From NCBI GenBank assembly GCA_009663005.1, contig VIGQ01001291.1:1-33222 (forward strand): DNA of 33,222 nt, given 5' to 3'. This DNA is from Actinidia chinensis (lineage: Eukaryota; Streptophyta; Magnoliopsida; Ericales; Actinidiaceae). How positions within the stretch are numbered: position 1 is the first letter of the stretch; the number at the start of each line of letters is the position of its first letter. The notes under the pieces were generated by a model. It did no database searches and had not been told where the DNA came from. It was given only the letters and a program-made list of their open reading frames with translations. Shown in pieces: positions 29,958 to 33,222 of this stretch. The translations under genes were made by a program, and so were the position numbers.

Positions 29958-31383
29958 TCAAAGATGTTGCATCAAGTTCTCGTCGCTGCCATCCATTCCA
30001 GGACCAGTGTCAAATATTGAAATTCTATCATCAGCAAGTGCAACACTGCAGAAAATTCGATAATAGAAGCTCAAGCAAAGCCAATTGAACTGAGTAACCT
30101 AAACTTAAAGAAGTGTAGCAAAGGTATTGCATACAAAGTAGAGAAAATCATTGGAGAATTCGAACGGAAAACAAACAAACAAAGATATACTCGCGTACAT
30201 AACAAAATATCTATCTATTTGAAGAAGACGAACCAGATGAAACACTAATCAGCAACTATAATGCCCCAACTATAATGCCCCACTGATATACCAGGAATCC
30301 ATGCCAAATATAAGTACGACATAAACGTTTATATTTAATGCAAACTATCCCATATGTAATTACATGATACATTTTTGTACTCTTTTAGGAATATAAGCAC
30401 CAATTTAGAAAATAAACTCTTTACTAATTAGTCATAATTCGTATTCTTATTCTGTTAAAAGCTCAACATGATAAAACCTCGTGTAATAAACACCACCCAT
30501 GCATACCTAATTAATTTCCTCTCTTTTACACCATTGGACCATATTGCTTGTAACGAATTGTCCTGGCGATCAATTGAAAAAAGTTACAGCACTACAAAAA
30601 AGATAATGACCCACAACCACCAATTAAACCAGCAATTACATCCCAAAAAACCTACAATAAGGTCCTCCAGGGCAATCTCAAAGGTGTATTCATCTTGTAG
30701 TTCCTTGAAAAAGTCTGTATCCAGAGTCAGATCCCACATATTCTACAATCCCCCCAAAATGCATCACACTTAATCAGTCAGCAACATAAAAGTAAAAGTA
30801 ATCAATCATACAGTTGATTTTTGTGCACAATTCAATAATATAGGGTCCACCTCATAAGTCTTTGCTTCCCTGAACATTCATGTTTCATATTCAACATATA
30901 ATAGTAATTAAGAACCAGGTAAAAAAATCACTTATCATACTTAAAAAGAATCATTAGAGATGGGTGTAAGAGAGACTCACATGAACCCTTAGAATGTGAT
31001 ACTAATTGGGGCTTAAAATTCTCGAAATTGATTCTACTGCCCATCCCGTTATCAAAAACAATTACAAAACGCAACTCGCTGCTCTTCCAATTGATTCTTC
31101 TCCTGGTCCTCTGAGACTCCGACTGCCTCATAGCCCTGAAATACATCCCTTTCACGAATTCTATAAACTCTTCCATCGGCATTTCCGTTTCGGGATCTCG
31201 AATCTTCAACCCAAACTCTCCGTTGGGAAACAACACCCAGAATTTGTAAATCTTCTTGATGGTGTCTTCGTCGATGTTGACGCATTCCACCATCGTCGGT
31301 CTCCCTTTCCACGACGTTGCATCCACTTGACGACGGCCAATTCTTTGGCCACGGTTCGATCGTTTGATCTTCTTCACCTCCAT
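29958..31383 (-). pseudogene. GMI1: GMI1-like 5' exons (GHKL ATPase start), best copy
   Basis: Exon 1 (31383-30981) starts MEVKKIKRSNRGQRIGRR and continues KIYKFWVLFPNGEFGLKI, RDPETEMPMEEFIEFVKG and RINFENFKP, before a GTGAGT donor. Exon 2 (30869-30851) gives EAKTYE. Exon 3 (30742-30656) gives NMWDLTLDTDFFKELQDEY. Exon 4 (30562-30507) gives DNSLQAIWSNGVKERKL. Exon 5 (30045-29958) gives VALADDRISIFDTGPGMDG, then SDEN and an in-frame TGA. Plant GMI1/SMC-hinge proteins show K.LLPNG, EMPME.F, R.NF.NFKP, TYENMWDLTPDTDLL, DNSLQAVWSNG and EDRISIFDTGPGMDGSDEN in this order. Junctions 3/4 and 4/5 are in phase; junction 1/2 is one base off. The upstream ATG frame meets a stop, so 31383 is the first usable start. 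About 150 of ~1600 residues are present. Confidence 0.9.
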
Positions 31384-31564
31384 CTTCTTCGGATAGCCAC
31401 GGCCAATTCTTCTCTCTTTCTATTCCCAACTCCATCTCTCTCCAACACAAACAATCGATGAACCAATTCTCCTCTCTCTCCAACAGAGATAGTCTCTGTT
31501 CTCTCACCAATCACCATTCTTCTTTTCTTTCTTTCTATATCTCACCCTCTCTCAGAAGTGTGCG

Positions 31565-31572
31565 TATATATA
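31565..31572 (-). promoter_or_regulatory. TATA-like box upstream of GMI1-like exon 1, copy C
   Basis: TATATATA in CCTATATATACGC (minus strand), ~180 bases upstream of the ATG at 31383. It is followed by a purine-rich leader. Conserved in copies A and B. Confidence 0.45.
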
Positions 31573-31624
31573 GGTAACGCTTGCGTGCGAATCAAGATCG
31601 GAAAAATCTCGCGAATCCTTATTA

Positions 31625-31626
<2 letters not shown>

Positions 31627-31664
<38 letters not shown>
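31627..31664. repeat. (AT)19 microsatellite
   Basis: 19 AT units just upstream of the TATA-like region. Copies A and B have only a few units at this place, so the run grew after duplication or was collapsed in A. Confidence 0.95.
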
Positions 31665-31667
<3 letters not shown>

Positions 31668-31761
31668 CTTTAGTTTCTAATTTTCCTTTTTTTAATGCTC
31701 CTTTAACAACTGTGTATATACTGTATATAGGTAAGGCTGATTCTACTTGAACCCCAAGAAA

Positions 31762-31858
31762 TATCTCTTGGGCCTGGACTCAACCATTTGACAGCTGTGG
31801 TTCAAACTTGGGCCTGGACTTGACCATTTGACAGCTGTGTAAAACTTGGGCCTTGACC
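31762..31858 (-). promoter_or_regulatory. Three ~40-base tandem units, each with TGGGCC
   Basis: TGGGCC occurs at 31769, 31809 and 31847, spaced 40 and 38 bases. It is followed by TGGACT(C/T)AACCATTTGACA and CAGCTG in the first two units. TGGGCC is the site II core found in many plant promoters of housekeeping and ribosome biogenesis genes. The unit lies ~390-470 bases upstream of the GMI1-like ATG. Regulation is inferred, not shown. Confidence 0.5.
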
Positions 31859-31970
31859 AGAGCATTTGATAGATGAGCTGGACCAGCTTGAGCCCGCCGA
31901 TGCTCTTGGGACGGGCCTGCCCAAACTCGGGAAAAATTGGCTGTGAGTCGGGTCAAGCCCATAATGGCAA

Positions 31971-32897
31971 AAAAACGATATACGATATCAGTTGGTTATG
32001 TTGACCCTAGAATAATGTAAACTAACGAATGATTTAAATTACTACAAAATTAAAACTATATGATATAATTTGTTACAATTAAAATTATAGGGTTTAATTT
32101 TTTCTCATTGTTGTCCCGACTTTAAATGAAATTTGAAAGTTTAATGGACTAATAAACCGAATACCGAGTTATAAAAAAACAAGTATAGTAAGAGTTCCAA
32201 GAAACAAAATCCTCCCATCTATATAAATTCATTACGAAGCGCATATGGTTAAATTCCTTCCTCCAACACTCGAAATGTATGCTTCTATTTAGATCCGTAG
32301 AGAGCAATACAAACCATCAACAAAAATACAACTTACTTGGATCAGTTACAATATTGTCTAGTGGGACTTAAATATGTATAATAACAATGAAAGGGTACTT
32401 TTGGCAAGTAACTTATCATGTGGGAAGAAAGCATCCAATGTGAACGAATGAATTTAGCTCCCTTCATTTTCAAATCTCACTTGAATTCTTTTTAGTGCCT
32501 GATCAATTTATGTTATACTTTTTTTTACGAGATGAATGTGAAAATGTCAAAAAAAAAAATTTAATTCTTCTCAATAATTCAAATTCTTTTCAGGATATGA
32601 AAAAAGTAATAATTTTATTCAAATTTTGGAAAGAAAAACTCAACTAAAGACAAAAAAAAATACCTAATTTTTCAAGTAAAAATTGTCTTTTTTTTAGTAA
32701 ACTTTTTTTTAAATTAAATAAAAATTCTAACATTTTCAAGCCTCTTTAAAAGGAGTCGTCGAGATCAATCAGTGAAAATAATTCACTAAATATGAAAAAT
32801 TTTGAAAACCAAAATAGATAAAAAAATCCCGCCAAAAAAAAAACACTAATGTTAAGAGAATATAAAGCTAAGTTTACAAGAAAAATAAAATAATTAC
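31971..32897. other. Non-coding A/T-rich DNA
   Basis: Outside the duplicon. No gene seen. 32083-32105 resembles 18245-18265 (ATAGGGTT.AATTT). Confidence 0.45.
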
Positions 32898-33004
32898 CCA
32901 ATGTTGGGGCAGGGAAGTGGGTGGGGTAGAAGAAAAGATGGACTTGGGCCATGATTTTGCTGCTCCCATGGACGCTGCTCTGCTGCTGTCTTCTCATTCT
33001 CCAT
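32898..33004 (-). CDS. Candidate first exon, unrecognised
   Basis: From an ATG at 33004 (GGGAGATGG context) to a GTAATT donor at 32897 the frame reads MENEKTAAEQRPWEQQNHGP, then SPSFLLPHPLPCPNIG. A second frame from a later ATG reads MAQVHLFFYPTHFPAPTLG up to the same donor. Both are open. No family is recognised, and the window holds no clear next exon. Confidence 0.25.
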
Positions 33005-33069
33005 CTCCCTGATGCAATTTTGAGCGCACCATAAATCTACATACAACAATGCTCAATGTACCAGATTAG

Positions 33070-33180
33070 CATCAGTCCAAATAAATCCGAATCCCTTAAT
33101 AAAATTATGATCAGAAAATCAATCTAATCCGAATCCTGGTAATCCATATTTATCGGATCCGAATTCAGATATCTGAATCT
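33070..33180. repeat. CCGAAT-rich repeat remnant
   Basis: AATCCGAATCC, TAATCCGAATCC, GGTAATCCATATTTATCGGA and TCCGAATTCAGATATCTGAA. Stretches of this type (ATCCGAATCCG) are common in plant dispersed repeats. Ends are not visible inside the window. Confidence 0.4.
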
Positions 33181-33222
33181 AGCCCACTTTTGGACCTGAT
33201 TTGATAAACATTTATAATTTTT

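Larger units (their letters stand above)
28308..31970. repeat. Duplicon copy C (direct copy of 1-3578)
   Basis: It starts at TACAGTTTCTGTTTTGATCC, which is part of the array core on its left side, and ends at CATAATGGCAA. It is the least damaged of the three copies and has the clearest GMI1-like exon 1. The likely order of events is that an array-plus-duplicon unit was copied as one, since the array sequence runs into the first bases of both A and C. Confidence 0.95.

Noticed and set aside
31006..31461. 151-codon plus-strand open frame over GMI1-like exon 1
   Set aside because: It is the antisense shadow of the exon whose minus frame matches GMI1.
32898..33004. UDP-glycosyltransferase-like start (VHLFFYP...)
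   Set aside because: Only a loose likeness over a few residues. The typical HG..P motif is missing and a second frame is equally open.
1..33222. tRNA, rRNA or snoRNA genes
   Set aside because: I saw no tRNA A/B boxes in a cloverleaf setting, no rRNA-like blocks and no convincing C/D box pair near the NOP58 fragments.

Overview
The window looks like nuclear DNA from a land plant, most likely a flowering plant. It is very A/T-rich, holds no bacterial-type operons, and the only recognisable coding pieces are short exons with GT...AG introns. Three plant gene families can be named from conserved motifs: GMI1 (a plant SMC-hinge protein with an N-terminal GHKL ATPase domain, related to DMS3), NOP58/NOP5 (box C/D snoRNP core) and NOP14 (40S ribosome biogenesis). 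All three are 5' or internal fragments. I see no intact gene. The species cannot be told from the sequence.

Layout. Positions 1-3578 (copy A) and 28308-31970 (copy C) are direct copies of one ~3.6 kb segment. On the minus strand each holds a promoter-like region, five GMI1 5' exons ending at an in-frame stop, and ~0.7 kb further on two NOP58 exons. An unrecognised plus-strand exon-like stretch lies at the left edge. A third, broken copy (B) keeps only the two ends (4468-5389 and 7194-7587). Its GMI1 part is replaced by unrelated DNA and by one array of the T/A-rich repeat (6700-7190). One short piece of that unrelated DNA recurs at 15.95-16.03 kb.

Between the duplicons lie many arrays of one T-rich/A-rich repeat built on CAGTTTCTGTTTTTGTTTAAAA...ACTGAAAA (3.73-4.47, 6.70-7.19, 7.66-7.98, 10.39-11.88, 13.73-14.52, 19.38-19.74, 23.73-24.34, 24.61-25.24, 25.70-25.92, 26.23-26.47 and 26.63-28.31 kb). 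The sub-blocks keep the same order from array to array, and four arrays end in a shared 'ATCTATGACTCA...CATCCCTACTTTT' block. So they look like copies of one dispersed element, not independent satellites. A ~2.8 kb A-rich purine-biased tract fills 20.69-23.47 kb, and a 34-base C run sits at 19798-19831.

The less repetitive stretch 11.9-17.4 kb holds the NOP14 5' fragment and several exon-like pieces I cannot name. Much of 8.1-10.2, 17.7-19.4, 19.95-20.7 and 32.0-32.9 kb shows no gene.

Caveats. Single-base indels are frequent and unevenly spread, above all in 2.56-3.58 kb compared with its copy, so some broken reading frames may be sequencing or assembly error and not decay. The joining of GMI1, NOP58 and other exons on one strand, copied three times, is the most interesting structure here. 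It resembles gene-fragment capture followed by duplication, but no capturing element's ends were found.
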